A DNA stretch of 64,000 nt, taken from NCBI GenBank assembly GCA_029961685.1, contig JARWKL010000007.1:13029013-13093012 (forward strand), written 5' to 3'. Every line of letters begins with the position of its first letter. Within the stretch, counting starts at the first letter, position 1. Under the pieces are notes generated by a model. It was given only the letters and a program-made list of their open reading frames with translations, did no database searches and was not told where the DNA came from. The DNA is from Aristolochia californica (lineage: Eukaryota > Streptophyta > Magnoliopsida > Piperales > Aristolochiaceae). Positions 42,498 through 55,631 of the stretch are shown one piece after another. Made by a program: the position numbers and the translations under genes.

Positions 42498-45400
42498 CAA
42501 ATTCCTTTAGAAATTTAAATCTTATAGACAAACTTACGGGAAAAAGTAATTCGTCCCAACAAGATATTCAATTAGATGATATAATAGACGTAGATCAAGA
42601 TCTAACTATCTTTAGTAATAATCAATTGAATCTTTTAAATCCTAGACAACTTTACAGAACAGGGCCTCTTAATTTCCATACAGGATTGTTTAGACATTAT
42701 AGAGAAATTCAGATTAGTTGCATAGGACAAGATTCAGTAAATGTAAATTTAATAGCAGAACAAGCTTTTAGAGAAATAAAAAAGATGTATTCTTTAATCC
42801 ATTTAGGTCTCATTGTCATTGGAGTTAAAGGATTAGGAAGAAAACATTTAGGAACAAAAACCTTGCTTAGCATATATGATGATAGATGGGCAGACCCCAA
42901 AAAGGCTATGTTAGGAATTACAGAAATTGATATGAACCAAAACGGAGGCATCTTTTACTGTTCCCCAGATTTCCTTCTAGGATTACATGACTTTAGAAAA
43001 TATATAAAAGTAGGAATTCAAACTAAAGGATATGATTCTTTCGTAGGAAATAATCTTTTGTTGTGTATTGGCTTTTTAGGAAGATGTACTAGTTCTAGCA
43101 CAACCAAGTTTAAAATAAAAATTGATGATGTAGTAAATTTGATTGGTAATAAAGGTATTAAGCTTCTAAAACCTATAAAATTTGCTCCCGAAGAATTAGC
43201 TGGACTAGACTGGAATCTAAAATTTAGAGAAGAAAAAATTATTAGTCCAGAAGAAAGTTTGATGTATACAGATACAAAAGGCAATGTAAATATTAGATTC
43301 AACAGTTATGAACAAAGAAATACCGAAGAGACTGAATCAATCTCTAGTGAAAATTATGATCTAGTTAATCTAGAGTTAGATGAAAAACAATTAGATGAAA
43401 TTATTTATCCAAAGGAATTAGAATTACATCTTTCTGAAAGAGAGCTCTTACATTTAGAAGAAGATCTTATAAAAAATAAAAGAATAAAAGAGGAAGAATA
43501 TTTATATTACGACCAAGACTTAAATATCAGAATTGGTACTATGCCCTTAGCTCCTTCAGACATAGACTTAACCAGTATCAAAGACTTTATGGAAGCAGAA
43601 AGTTCTTCCGTTAATAATCCTCTTAATTACACAACCTATACTACACCTCCTCCAAGAGAAGTCTTTCATTCAGGAAATATGCCAAGAATACCATATACGG
43701 AATCCATAACTTTAGAAAAACCAGTACATCCTAGAGGTAAGAGAAAAGATGTAGAAAGACCCATTACTTTCCAAGACAAAGGAAAAGGAAAAATCCTTAA
43801 CCTATCTGCTCATGACCCGCAAGAATGGACTACTGTGCTAGATCTTTGGAAAAACCAGGTAGTCTCAGACTATATCCAACATTTCCAGTCTCAAGATGTA
43901 GAAGAAATGTATAGATATTTAGAAACCTTCCTAGGAGAAAGTACTAAAGCTCTTTGGGAAAGTTACAAAAGATATAACCCAACTGAATTTGGACAGTTAA
44001 TGACCTTAGGATCAAATCCTTATAATTTTGTTAACAAAATATTTCAGTTAGTTACTGGAGAAGACCCTAATTTAGGTTCCATAACTCTCCAAAGAGATGC
44101 TGTAATACATTTAGAACAGTTAAGCCTTTACAATTACAAATATGTCAAAAAATTCTTACAAGACTATTTTTATTATACATGTATTTCAGGAAATGCTTTT
44201 AATAAAGATTTAGGTATCAAACTTTTTAGAAAATTACCAGGAGCTCTAGGAAAGGAAATTTATGATAAATGGCAGAAAATAGAAGAACCTCATCCTAATA
44301 GTGTTTTTTCTATTGGTCAAAGAACTAAATTTATTATGCAAGTCCTACAAGAAAAATGTACTGATATTCAGATCCAAAGACAACTTAAAGGAGATGATTT
44401 CGGATTCTGTAAACAAATTTATACAGCCCAAGCTTATGGCCTTAAAGAGAAACCTAATCCTAGAAAACCAAATAAATTTAGAAAACAGTATTTTATTAGA
44501 AGATCTAAAAGTAGGAAACCCTATTTAAATAGAGACAGACATGTTCGGCGCTTTAATCCTAAAAGAACATATAAAAATAAATTAGCTTGTTATATTTGTG
44601 GTCAGAATGAACATCTTGCTAATACCTGTCCTAAACGACAAAATATTAACTCTAGAAGATCAACATTAGTAGAAAATGTACAACAAGACCTCATAGAAGT
44701 AGATGAATACATGTCTGATTCCGAATCCATATATAGTATAGTCAGTCTTTCCATGATAGGAATATCCTCCGATTCAGACTCTGACTCAGACCTTATCTTA
44801 GATGAAGAATATCAAACCGATCTCATGGATGTTTCTCAAGACTGTTCTCATAATTGGTTATGGTTTACTGGTTTAGATAGTAATCCCTGCTTTCAGTGTA
44901 AATGGTATCCTAGCAAGAAGCAGCGTGCCAAATGCTCTTTGTGCTTTATTGAAGCCTGTTTATCCTGTCTTAGTCAATTAGGTATCCAACCTACCTCCAC
45001 TACCCAGTCTGACAAGATATCCTCCACTAAGATAGAAATTCTCTCTAGAAAAATCAGTAACTGTGAAGATGAAATCACTTTATTAAAGCATAGATTAGAC
45101 GCCTTAGAACAAGACTCCTATGATGGGATTACGGTCACCCCATCTCCTACCCCTGATGTTTCTTTTGTCTGTAATCAAGACAAATCTTTTTCCAGCATTC
45201 TTGTCCGAGCTAAGCTTACCTTTCCAGACAAGCACTCTATCGTCCTCGATGCTTTGGTAGATTCTGGATGCACAAAGTGTATCATCCATAGACGTCTTGT
45301 TCCTCGCCAATATATCAAACATACTTCCAAAACTGTTATGAGCCAACAGGTAGATGGTACTTACAACCCTTATACTCAATATGTAGATAATGGTCAGATT

Positions 45401-47452
45401 CAGTTCTTTACTAACTGTTCTACCTTCTCTGCTTCTTATCCATTACCCCTCACGTGGGTTCGAGACCTTAAACTTAAAGTAGACTTTATTTTAGGTCTTA
45501 ATTTTATCCTTCATAATAATGGTTCCCTCACTATTTCTCGTGATTACCTTCACTTCCATAAGAATTCTAGTATCGTTCCTGTCCAAACCTCTTATTCTCC
45601 TACCCTTTCAGCGGAGCGTGGTGGCCCCACAGTAGCATCAACCTCCAAATCCAAATCGGCTGCAACATGTCAATGCCCTATTTTAGGTAGTTGTAAACAA
45701 ACAACTCCACCAGCCACCTTAGAAGCCTTAGCCCAACATGTCGAAACCACTTTAGAAAAATTAGACAATAAACTTTTATGTTACGAAGATATCGTTGATG
45801 TTCCTGTCACATTAGGAGATACCTCAACTCTAACAGAAACCTCAGATGCTAGAATAATCTCAGTTCCCAGTTCCCCGGAATACTTGGAAGAAGCCATGGA
45901 AGAAACAGAAGACTTTGAAGATTGGATTGAAAGAATGATAGAATTAGACTATACTTTCTTAGATACAGAAAAACTATACTTAGAAATTGTAAATATTAAT
46001 CACAAAGATAAACACCAATTACAGCAAATTATAGATAAACTTGACCAATTAGAATATTTTGGAGACAATCCTTTGAAATATTGGGAAAATAATCATATTC
46101 AGTGTAGACTAGAACTCCTAAACCCAAGTTACATAGTAAAAACAGCAAACATAGAAGCAACGAACTTAGATAAAGAAGATTTTAAAATGCATATAAATGA
46201 ATTATTAAAATTAGGCATCATTAGAAAATCTATCAGTCCCCATAGATCAGCTGCTTTTATTGTTCGAAAACATAGTGAACTAAAAAGAGGAAAATCTAGA
46301 ATGGTAATTAATTATAAAAGACTAAATGACAATACTGTAACTGATAGTTATAATATCCCAGATAAGACCCAATTAATTAATAAAATTCAAGACAAAAAGA
46401 TTTTTAGCAAATTTGACTGTAAATCAGGTTTCTGGCAAATCAAAATGCACCCAGATAGTATAGAATGGACAGCCTTTACCTGCCCAGAAGGACATTTTGA
46501 GTGGTTAGTAATGCCTTTTGGTTTAAAGAATGCCCCAGCCATTTTCCAGAGAAAAATGGACAATATATTTAGAAAATATGATAATTTTGTCTTAGTATAT
46601 ATAGATGATATCTTAGTTTTTAGTAAATCAATCGAAGACTATATAGGACATTTACAACTAGTCTTAGCCACTTTTATGCAGGAAGGCATTATAATTAGTA
46701 AAACAAAAATTGAATTATTTAAAGAATATATCAAGTTTTTAGGAGTAAACATTGGACAAGGCCAGATTGAATTACAGGATCATATTTCAAAGAAAATTTT
46801 AGAAATGCCTGATGACCTGTCAGATACCAAACAATTACAAAAATTTTTAGGATTAATAAATTATGCCAGACCTTTTCTTAAAGATATAGGTAAACTAATA
46901 GGACCCCTATATAATAAAACCTCTCCCACATGACAAAAATTCTTTAACCAAGAAGATAAGAATTTGGTCAAAAAAGTTAAAGAAAAAGTAAAAACTTTGC
47001 CTAAATTACAAATGCCTTTAGATTCAGATTATCTTATAATCGAAACAGATGGCAGCAACTTAGGATGGGGAGGAGTTTTGATTGCCAAACCCCACCAATA
47101 CAGTAGTAAAGATGAAGAACATATTTGTAGTTATGCTAGTGGAAAGTTTAAAGAAAAGGGAAATATGAGTAGTATTGATTCCGAAATTTTAGCAGTCATT
47201 TACTCATTAGAATCCTTTAGATTGTTTATCATTAATAAACCAGAATTCACTTTAAGAACAGACTGTGAAGCAATAGTAAAATATTTTCAGAAAAGTAAAG
47301 AAAATAAAATTAGCCGGAGACGGTGGTTAAACTTAGTTGATATTATTACTGGTAATGGTTACAAAGTAATTTTTGAACATATTAAAGGAAAAAATAATAG
47401 TCTTGCAGATTCTTTAAGCAGAAGATTTTTTGACCAAAAATTTATTTCTTGA
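42461..47452 (+). pseudogene. Polyprotein with nonsense codon between RT and RNase H (lineage B)
   Basis: Full-length except for a G to T change that turns the Gly codon at residue 1491 into TGA (46931-46933). Residues 1-1490 (through RT) are open, and the RNase H part (46934-47452) is intact but separated. It also carries His to Tyr at residue 1394. Otherwise all motifs are as in lineage A. Confidence 0.95.
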
Positions 47453-47455
47453 CAG

Positions 47456-48502
47456 ATGGATTTTTCTGCTCATACTCGGCCACCTTCCTCGTCTTCTTCT
47501 TCTTCTAGATATAATAATTATGGCCAAGAATTTTTAAGTTTTGGTAACCAGAAATTAGTAGTTTTTCCTAAATCAAATATTACTTTCAAGACTTTGCCAT
47601 CAGTTACCGTTACTAAAGAAGAACAATGTCTCCTAGATAATTTGTGGTTAGCTTACCAAAGAAATCCCAAAGACCAAAAGTATTTCCTTGCTTGTCTCAA
47701 TGGTCTCTCAGAATATTTTACTCAAAAGAAAAAAGGGTTTAATTTTTACGTTGTCTTTCAAGGTCACACTCCAGGAGTCTTTCATTCCTGGACTGAAGTT
47801 GTCTCTAGTATTCAGAATTTCCCAAAACCTGTTTATAAAGGCTTTACCAATCTCCAAGAAGCACTCGAGGCAGCAAAGTTGACTATTGGCACAAATTATT
47901 ATATTGCTCCCTCTCTCAGACACATTAGAGAAGATCAAGTTACTTACAGTGTAGCAAAAGACACTAAAAAGATCATTTTTTGTGATCATTGCGAGACACT
48001 TACCAAGACTATCCAAAGACTCAATGAAAAAAGAAGACTCTTAGAAGAGAAAAATGATTTTCAGAAAGAATATATTGAAACCTTAGAAAGAGAAAACAGA
48101 ATGTGGAAGGCAAAAGCTACAGGTATGTTCTCAACTCAGCCCCCTACTAGTGAAGGGTATTCACTAGCTAGTCCGGTGCAAACGGCCACCGGTAAAGACA
48201 TATCAAGTCCGTTGATGGCTGGGCATTTGCCAAAAATGCCAAAAGAAAAAGAAAAAGAAGAAGAAAGAAAAGACCAACAGACAAAAACTTTGGTAGAGAA
48301 AGAAGAAATAAAGAAAATGATGGACGATTATTTTACTCAGTATCTGAAAGAACAAGGATATGGTCTCAGAAGCTCCTCAGACACTTCCAGTAAGACTGAT
48401 TCCACTGGGACCCAGACTTTACAGTGCTATTCTCAAGAAGAAGAAGATTGTGAATACGACTCAGAGGCTATCCATAATCTTCTTACATCAGAAGGCAAGT
48501 AG
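47456..48502 (+). CDS. ORF VI-type protein, intact (lineage B)
   Basis: 348 residues. Two extra Ser in the N-terminal serine run (TCT triplet expansion), Tyr-Asn-Asn for Tyr-Asn-Thr just after it, and Thr to Ile near residue 248. The viroplasmin domain is unchanged. Confidence 0.9.
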   Translation: MDFSAHTRPPSSSSSSSRYNNYGQEFLSFGNQKLVVFPKSNITFKTLPSVTVTKEEQCLLDNLWLAYQRNPKDQKYFLACLNGLSEYFTQKKKGFNFYVVFQGHTPGVFHSWTEVVSSIQNFPKPVYKGFTNLQEALEAAKLTIGTNYYIAPSLRHIREDQVTYSVAKDTKKIIFCDHCETLTKTIQRLNEKRRLLEEKNDFQKEYIETLERENRMWKAKATGMFSTQPPTSEGYSLASPVQTATGKDISSPLMAGHLPKMPKEKEKEEERKDQQTKTLVEKEEIKKMMDDYFTQYLKEQGYGLRSSSDTSSKTDSTGTQTLQCYSQEEEDCEYDSEAIHNLLTSEGK

Positions 48503-48949
48503 AAGAATTATTACAAAAGGACAAGATGACAAGACAGCATCCTTAGCAAGGTTTATCATCAGAAGAATTATTATAAAAGACAAGACTTTCTCATCAGAAG
48601 AATTATTATAAAAGACAAGACTTTCTGACAACATCAAGCTTTATCCAAAAAGAAGATCTGGCAAATCTTATCCTTAGCAAGACTTATCCGTTGGAAGACA
48701 AAATAAGCCTTATCATGTACAGCTGCCCTTTACTTTATGTCACCTTTACTTTGTGTCATATGTGTACTCTTTACTTTATGTCACTTTACTTTATGTCTTT
48801 TGGTTAGTAACCAAAAGTCTAGGCCGCACACCTGTAAAGCCAAAAGGACAACTCACTGTCGATGGGGCCCAATGAGCACCCGGGTGATTCCTTTGGTCTA
48901 ACTGTCGGCCAAGTTTAGCTATAAATACTCCTCTTGTAAACCTTTAAGA
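48503..48949 (+). promoter_or_regulatory. 3' region and promoter (lineage B)
   Basis: Contains a 35-bp tandem duplication (48556-48590 and 48591-48625) present once in lineage A, four rather than five CTTTACTTTRTGTC 15-mers, a longer palindrome (10+1+10, 48797-48817) at the conserved site, and a perfect TATAAATA box at 48920-48927. Confidence 0.77.
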
Positions 48950-49941
48950 TATATGTGAAGAAGTTGTTTGCTCATACCCTTTGCTGCTTACGATGAGTTC
49001 CATGTCTTCTCCTCTTGCCCTCTAATTCTCTCGCACAAATCCTTGTAAGTTTCCTATCTTCTTCCGACTCTATTTCTTAAGTTCTTTTCGGGACCTTCCT
49101 CCGGGTTTCTCCTGGTCTTTTCCCTGTATGACTTCTGGCTAACTTCAAGTTCATCTTCGGCTAACAGTAATAGCATTGTGTAATCCTTTGAGGGTTCACG
49201 GTCCTTAGTTCCACTTATTGCCCGTTTATGTCTTCTGAGACCAAGGGCTTATTGTATGTGTGGAATGTTGATGGAGCCCGTGCCCAAAGCTTTTGCTAGG
49301 AAAGCACACACCTCTGTTAGTCCTAAGTGGTGAGACCAGTTCGGAAGTCTAACAGGAGAAAAAAGTCAGGAGACCCCTCAGGAAGTTTGCTTACATCGTT
49401 TCTTTGTTTGGTTTTCATCGTTTCCTTGTTTGGTTGTTCATGATTATTCTGTTTATCACTCTTGGTATTGTAGTTCTTGCTCTCATCCTTACTGCTTTCA
49501 TTGTCTGTTAAACTAAGTAGTCACAGATTGGGTATATTAGGCTGGAATACCGCTGGGTGAGGGTTCTACCCTGACAGCCGCCTCTGCTCCCAACAGGCCT
49601 CTGTCTGAAGGGACCAAGCGTCGCTCCCGGAGGCTACAACGCCGCCGTACCCTTTCTTTATGTTCATTTGGCTTGTCTTCTTCTTTCTTCACCAGGTTGC
49701 TAGACTTGTTCTTCGATATTTACCTACTGCATATATATACTTAGCTTTGTTTTATAAGACTTTACAAGAATACGCCTTTATTTTTACATAATAGGTATCT
49801 TTTCCGTTATTTGGTTTTTACTTATTCTTAGTATAAGACTTTTTGAATATTTTGTTTGGATTCCTCAGTGTTTGGAAGAATTATTAGAATCTGACTTTTT
49901 CTTATTTAGTGCTATTATAATTAAGTGTTTAGAAAAAATAT
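48950..49941 (+). promoter_or_regulatory. Leader (lineage B), complete
   Basis: About 99% identical to lineage A. uORF at 48993-49025, GTAAGT donor near 49045, acceptor and mini-ORFs (49440-49511, 49660-49791) retained. Near the cap, lineage B has ATGTGA, a start codon followed directly by a stop. Confidence 0.72.
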
Positions 49942-50133
49942 ATGCTCTTTGTTAATATTGCATTAGTAATAATCTTTAGTAATTTTGCGCTTTTTAGTTT
50001 TATTTGTTTTGTTTTATCTCTAAATAATTATATTAGAGTATTTGAAACTCCGAGACCTATTATAATTCCCAGACAACCTAGAAGACAAATAATAAGAAGA
50101 GTAATTTCCCCAGAATTAAATAATCCTGATTAG
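49942..50133 (+). CDS. 63-codon hydrophobic ORF (lineage B)
   Basis: Identical to 41814-42005. It stands in natural leader context, but the genome is cut 20 bp after its stop. Confidence 0.58.
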   Translation: MLFVNIALVIIFSNFALFSFICFVLSLNNYIRVFETPRPIIIPRQPRRQIIRRVISPELNNPD

Positions 50134-50154
50134 GACCTGAATACTCCAGGTAAA

Positions 50155-51715
50155 TAATCCACTAAGATAGAAATTCTCTCTAGAAAAATCAGTAACTGTG
50201 AAGATGAAATCACTTTATTAAAGCATAGATTAGACGCCTTAGAACAAGACTCCTATGATGGGATTACGGTCACCCCATCTCCTACCCCTGATGTTTCTTT
50301 TGTCTGTAATCAAGACAAATCTTTTTCCAGCATTCTTGTCCGAGCTAAGCTTACCTTTCCAGACAAGCACTCTATCGTCCTCGATGCTTTGGTAGATTCT
50401 GGATGCACAAAGTGTATCATCCATAGACGTCTTGTTCCTCGCCAATATATCAAACATACTTCCAAAACTGTTATGAGCCAACAGGTAGATGGTACTTACA
50501 ACCCTTATACTCAATATGTAGATAATGGTCAGATTCAGTTCTTTACTAACTGTTCTACCTTCTCTGCTTCTTATCCATTACCCCTCACGTGGGTTCGAGA
50601 CCTTAAACTTAAAGTAGACTTTATTTTAGGTCTTAATTTTATCCTTCATAATAATGGTTCCCTCACTATTTCTCGTGCTTACCTTCACTTCCATAAGAAT
50701 TCTAGTATCGTTCCTGTCCAAACCTCTTATTCTCCTACCCTTTCAGCGGAGCGTGGTGGCCCCACAGTAGCATCAACCTCCAAATCCAAATCGGCTGCAA
50801 CATGTCAATGCCCTATTTTAGGTAGTTGTAAACAAACAACTCCACCAGCCACCTTAGAAGCCTTAGCCCAACATGTCGAAACCACTTTAGAAAAATTAGA
50901 CAATAAACTTTTATGTTACGAAGATATCGTTGATGTTCCTGTCACATTAGGAGATACCTCAACTCTAACAGAAACCTCAGATGCTAGAATAATCTCAGTT
51001 CCCAGTTCCCCGGAATACTTGGAAGAAGCCATGGAAGAAACAGAAGACTTTGAAGATTGGATTGAAAGAATGATAGAATTAGACTATACTTTCTTAGATA
51101 CAGAAAAACTATACTTAGAAATTGTAAATATTAATCACAAAGATAAACACCAATTACAGCAAATTATAGATAAACTTGACCAATTAGAATATTTTGGAGA
51201 CAATCCTTTGAAATATTGGGAAAATAATCATATTCAGTGTAGACTAGAACTCCTAAACCCAAGTTACATAGTAAAAACAGCAAACATAGAAGCAACGAAC
51301 TTAGATAAAGAAGATTTTAAAATGCATATAAATGAATTATTAAAATTAGGCATCATTAGAAAATCTATCAGTCCCCATAGATCAGCTGCTTTTATTGTTC
51401 GAAAACATAGTGAACTAAAAAGAGGAAAATCTAGAATGGTAATTAATTATAAAAGACTAAATGACAATACTGTAACTGATAGTTATAATATCCCAGATAA
51501 GACCCAATTAATTAATAAAATTCAAGACAAAAAGATTTTTAGCAAATTTGACTGTAAATCAGGTTTCTGGCAAATCAAAATGCACCCAGATAGTATAGAA
51601 TGGACAGCCTTTACCTGCCCAGAAGGACATTTTGAGTGGTTAGTAATGCCTTTTGGTTTAAAGAATGCCCCAGCCATTTTCCAGAGAAAAATGGACAATA
51701 TATTTAGAAAATATG
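50155..51715 (+). pseudogene. Polyprotein internal fragment: PR and RT part (lineage B)
   Basis: About residues 855-1374 (coiled region, protease DSG, RT up to just before YIDD). Joined on the left to post-ORF leader with three extra bases (TAA), and on the right to the cap-proximal leader through ATATG (51711-51715), running 13 codons into it. Confidence 0.92.
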
Positions 51716-52701
51716 TGAAGAAGTTGTTTGCTCATACCCTTTGCTGCTTACGATGAGTTCCATGTCTTCTCCTCTTGCCCTCTAATTCTCTCGCACAAAT
51801 CCTTGTAAGTTTCCTATCTTCTTCCGACTCTATTTCTTAAGTTCTTTTCGGGACCTTCCTCCGGGTTTCTCCTGGTCTTTTCCCTGTATGACTTCTGGCT
51901 AACTTCAAGTTCATCTTCGGCTAACAGTAATAGCATTGTGTAATCCTTTGAGGGTTCACGGTCCTTAGTTCCACTTATTGCCCGTTTATGTCTTCTGAGA
52001 CCAAGGGCTTATTGTATGTGTGGAATGTTGATGGAGCCCGTGCCCAAAGCTTTTGCTAGGAAAGCACACACCTCTGTTAGTCCTAAGTGGTGAGACCAGT
52101 TTGGAAGTCTAACAGGAGAAAAAAGTCAGGAGACCCCTCAGGAAGTTTGCTTACATCGTTTCTTTGTTTGGTTTTCATCGTTTCCTTGTTTGGTTGTTCA
52201 TGATTATTCTGTTTATCACTCTTGGTATTGTAGTTCTTGCTCTCATCCTTACTGCTTTCATTGTCTGTTAAACTAAGTAGTCACAGATTGGGTATATTAG
52301 GCTGGAATACCGCTGGGTGAGGGTTCTACCCTGACAGCCGCCTCTGCTCCCAACAGGCCTCTGTCTGAAGGGACCAAGCGTCGCTCCCGGAGGCTACAAC
52401 GCCGCCGTACCCTTTCTTTATGTTCATTTGGCTTGTCTTCTTCTTTCTTCACCAGGTTGCTAGACTTGTTCTTCGATATTTACCTACTGCATATATATAC
52501 TTAGCTTTGTTTTATAAGACTTTACAAGAATACGCCTTTATTTTTACATAATAGGTATCTTTTCCGTTATTTGGTTTTTACTTATTCTTAGTATAAGACT
52601 TTTTGAATATTTTGTTTGGATTCCTCAGTGTTTGGAAGAATTATTAGAATCTGACTTTTTCTTATTTAGTGCTATTATAATTAAGTGTTTAGAAAAAATA
52701 T
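51711..52701 (+). pseudogene. Leader copy from the predicted cap site (lineage B)
   Basis: Complete leader beginning at the cap site but without promoter. uORF 51753-51785. A private change at 52101 (TTCGG to TTTGG) separates it from the copy at 48950. It forms the left arm of a palindrome with 52941-54151. Confidence 0.9.
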
Positions 52702-52893
52702 ATGCTCTTTGTTAATATTGCATTAGTAATAATCTTTAGTAATTTTGCGCTTTTTAGTTTTATTTGTTTTGTTTTATCTCTAAATAATTATATTAGAGTA
52801 TTTGAAACTCCGAGACCTATTATAATTCCCAGACAACCTAGAAGACAAATAATAAGAAGAGTAATTTCCCCAGAATTAAATAATCCTGATTAG
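52702..52893 (+). CDS. 63-codon hydrophobic ORF, left palindrome arm
   Basis: Unchanged lineage B copy; the genome ends 30 bp after it at the inversion. Confidence 0.55.
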   Translation: MLFVNIALVIIFSNFALFSFICFVLSLNNYIRVFETPRPIIIPRQPRRQIIRRVISPELNNPD

Positions 52894-52923
52894 GACCTGA
52901 ATACTCCAGGTAAAAAAGAGTAT

Positions 52924-54151
52924 ACCAAATCTTCAGGGGGATACTCTTTTTTACCTGGAGTATTCAGGTCCTAATCAGGATTATTTAATTCTGGGGAAAT
53001 TACTCTTCTTATTATTTGTCTTCTAGGTTGTCTGGGAATTATAATAGGTCTCGGAGTTTCAAATACTCTAATATAATTATTTAGAGATAAAACAAAACAA
53101 ATAAAACTAAAAAGCGCAAAATTACTAAAGATTATTACTAATGCAATATTAACAAAGAGCATATATTTTTTCTAAACACTTAATTATAATAGCACTAAAT
53201 AAGAAAAAGTCAGATTCTAATAATTCTTCCAAACACTGAGGAATCCAAACAAAATATTCAAAAAGTCTTATACTAAGAATAAGTAAAAACCAAATAACGG
53301 AAAAGATACCTATTATGTAAAAATAAAGGCGTATTCTTGTAAAGTCTTATAAAACAAAGCTAAGTATATATATGCAGTAGGTAAATATCGAAGAACAAGT
53401 CTAGCAACCTGGTGAAGAAAGAAGAAGACAAGCCAAATGAACATAAAGAAAGGGTACGGCGGCGTTGTAGCCTCCGGGAGCGACGCTTGGTCCCTTCAGA
53501 CAGAGGCCTGTTGGGAGCAGAGGCGGCTGTCAGGGTAGAACCCTCACCCAGCGGTATTCCAGCCTAATATACCCAATCTGTGACTACTTAGTTTAACAGA
53601 CAATGAAAGCAGTAAGGATGAGAGCAAGAACTACAATACCAAGAGTGATAAACAGAATAATCATGAACAACCAAACAAGGAAACGATGAAAACCAAACAA
53701 AGAAACGATGTAAGCAAACTTCCTGAGGGGTCTCCTGACTTTTTTCTCCTGTTAGACTTCCGAACTGGTCTCACCACTTAGGACTAACAGAGGTGTGTGC
53801 TTTCCTAGCAAAAGCTTTGGGCACGGGCTCCATCAACATTCCACACATACAATAAGCCCTTGGTCTCAGAAGACATAAACGGGCAATAAGTGGAACTAAG
53901 GACCGTGAACCCTCAAAGGATTACACAATGCTATTACTGTTAGCCGAAGATGAACTTGAAGTTAGCCAGAAGTCATACAGGGAAAAGACCAGGAGAAACC
54001 CGGAGGAAGGTCCCGAAAAGAACTTAAGAAATAGAGTCGGAAGAAGATAGGAAACTTACAAGGATTTGTGCGAGAGAATTAGAGGGCAAGAGGAGAAGAC
54101 ATGGAACTCATCGTAAGCAGCAAAGGGTATGAGCAAACAACTTCTTCACAT
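52924..54151 (-). other. Strong-stop-like leader segment, PBS to cap (lineage B)
   Basis: Begins ACCAAATCTTC, at the very 3' end of the tRNA-complementary sequence, and runs as minus strand to the predicted cap site, where CACAT (54147-54151) is shared with the ORF VI-like gene fragment that follows. Same two end points as the lineage A segment at 9393-10631. Contains uORF 54079-54111. Confidence 0.8.
52971..53162 (-). CDS. 63-codon hydrophobic ORF, right palindrome arm
   Basis: Unchanged lineage B copy on the minus strand. Confidence 0.55.
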   Translation of the reverse strand: MLFVNIALVIIFSNFALFSFICFVLSLNNYIRVFETPRPIIIPRQPRRQIIRRVISPELNNPD

Positions 54152-54796
54152 TCTGTTTTCTCTTTCTAAGGTTTCAATATATTCTTTCTGAAAATCATTT
54201 TTCTCTTCTAAGAGTCTTCTTTTTTCATTGAGTCTTTGGATAGTCTTGGTAAGTGTCTCGCAATGATCACAAAAAATGATCTTTTTAGTGTCTTTTGCTA
54301 CACTGTAAGTAACTTGATCTTCTCTAATGTGTCTGAGAGAGGGAGCAATATAATAATTTGTGCCAATAGTCAACTTTGCTGCCTCGAGTGCTTCTTGGAG
54401 ATTGGTAAAGCCTTTATAAACAGGTTTTGGGAAATTCTGAATACTAGAGACAACTTCAGTCCAGGAATGAAAGACTCCTGGAGTGTGACCTTGAAAGACA
54501 ACGTAAAAATTAAACCCTTTTTTCTTTTGAGTAAAATATTCTGAGAGACCATTGAGACAAGCAAGGAAATACTTTTGGTCTTTGGGATTTCTTTGGTAAG
54601 CTAACCACAAATTATCTAGGAGACATTGTTCTTCTTTAGTAACGGTAACTGATGGCAAAGTCTTGAAAGTAATATTTGATTTAGGAAAAACTACTAATTT
54701 CTGGTTACCAAAACTTAAAAATTCTTGGCCATAATTATTATATCTAGAAGAAGAAGAAGACGAGGAAGGTGGCCGAGTATGAGCAGAAAAATCCAT
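54147..54796 (-). pseudogene. ORF VI-like protein, C-terminally truncated (lineage B)
   Basis: Residues 1 to about 214: serine run, viroplasmin domain and coiled coil are kept. The Lys/Glu and acidic C-terminal part is lost at the junction with the strong-stop-like segment, which supplies a stop. Confidence 0.92.
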
Positions 54797-54799
54797 CTG

Positions 54800-55319
54800 T
54801 CAAGAAATAAATTTTTGGTCAAAAAATCTTCTGCTTAAAGAATCTGCAAGACTATTATTTTTTCCTTTAATATGTTCAAAAATTACTTTGTAACCATTAC
54901 CAGTAATAATATCAACTAAGTTTAACCACCGTCTCCGGCTAATTTTATTTTCTTTACTTTTCTGAAAATATTTTACTATTGCTTCACAGTCTGTTCTTAA
55001 AGTGAATTCTGGTTTATTAATGATAAACAATCTAAAGGATTCTAATGAGTAAATGACTGCTAAAATTTCGGAATCAATACTACTCATATTTCCCTTTTCT
55101 TTAAACTTTCCACTAGCATAACTACAAATATGTTCTTCATCTTTACTACTGTATTGGTGGGGTTTGGCAATCAAAACTCCTCCCCATCCTAAGTTGCTGC
55201 CATCTGTTTCGATTATAAGATAATCTGAATCTAAAGGCATTTGTAATTTAGGCAAAGTTTTTACTTTTTCTTTAACTTTTTTGACCAAATTCTTATCTTC
55301 TTGGTTAAAGAATTTTTGT
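54800..55319 (-). pseudogene. RNase H fragment of polyprotein (lineage B)
   Basis: Residues about 1493-1663 with all four acidic residues, joined in frame at 55311-55319 (AATTTTTGT shared, 9 nt) behind coiled-coil ORF codons. The result is a 278-codon chimera. Confidence 0.92.
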
Positions 55320-55625
55320 GTAATAGATTCTATTTCTTTATCTAAGTTTTGGGTTCCTTTACTTGTTTTTATATAATCTATATTCTCTGCTAAGTTTCCG
55401 ACCTTGTTCTTTAAATTTTTTATTTCTTCTTGAATTTTAGCTAGAGAATATTCTAAGTCTGTAAGTTTTAACTGTAAGGATATTCCTAAACTTATCAGTA
55501 GGTCTGTTATACTATTTAGTTGAGAGTTCTGACCGTGTAAACTGTGTTCTTCACTATTGAAATGACACTTTAATGAACTAGATCCTATAAACTTAGGTTC
55601 TGTCTTTGCTGCTATTCTTAAATCA
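55311..55625 (-). pseudogene. Coiled-coil VAP-like ORF, internal fragment (lineage B)
   Basis: Encodes the heptad-rich middle of the protein without its natural start region or basic C-terminus. It supplies the N-terminal half of the chimera with RNase H. Confidence 0.9.
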
Positions 55626-55631
55626 CAGTAT

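Larger units (their letters stand above)
51711..54151. repeat. Leader palindrome, 1.2-kb arms, 17-nt loop (lineage B)
   Basis: Left arm 51711-52923 and right arm 52941-54151 are reverse complements separated by a 17-nt loop that comes from the region beside the primer-binding site. Transcripts would form a near-perfect hairpin. Confidence 0.92.
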
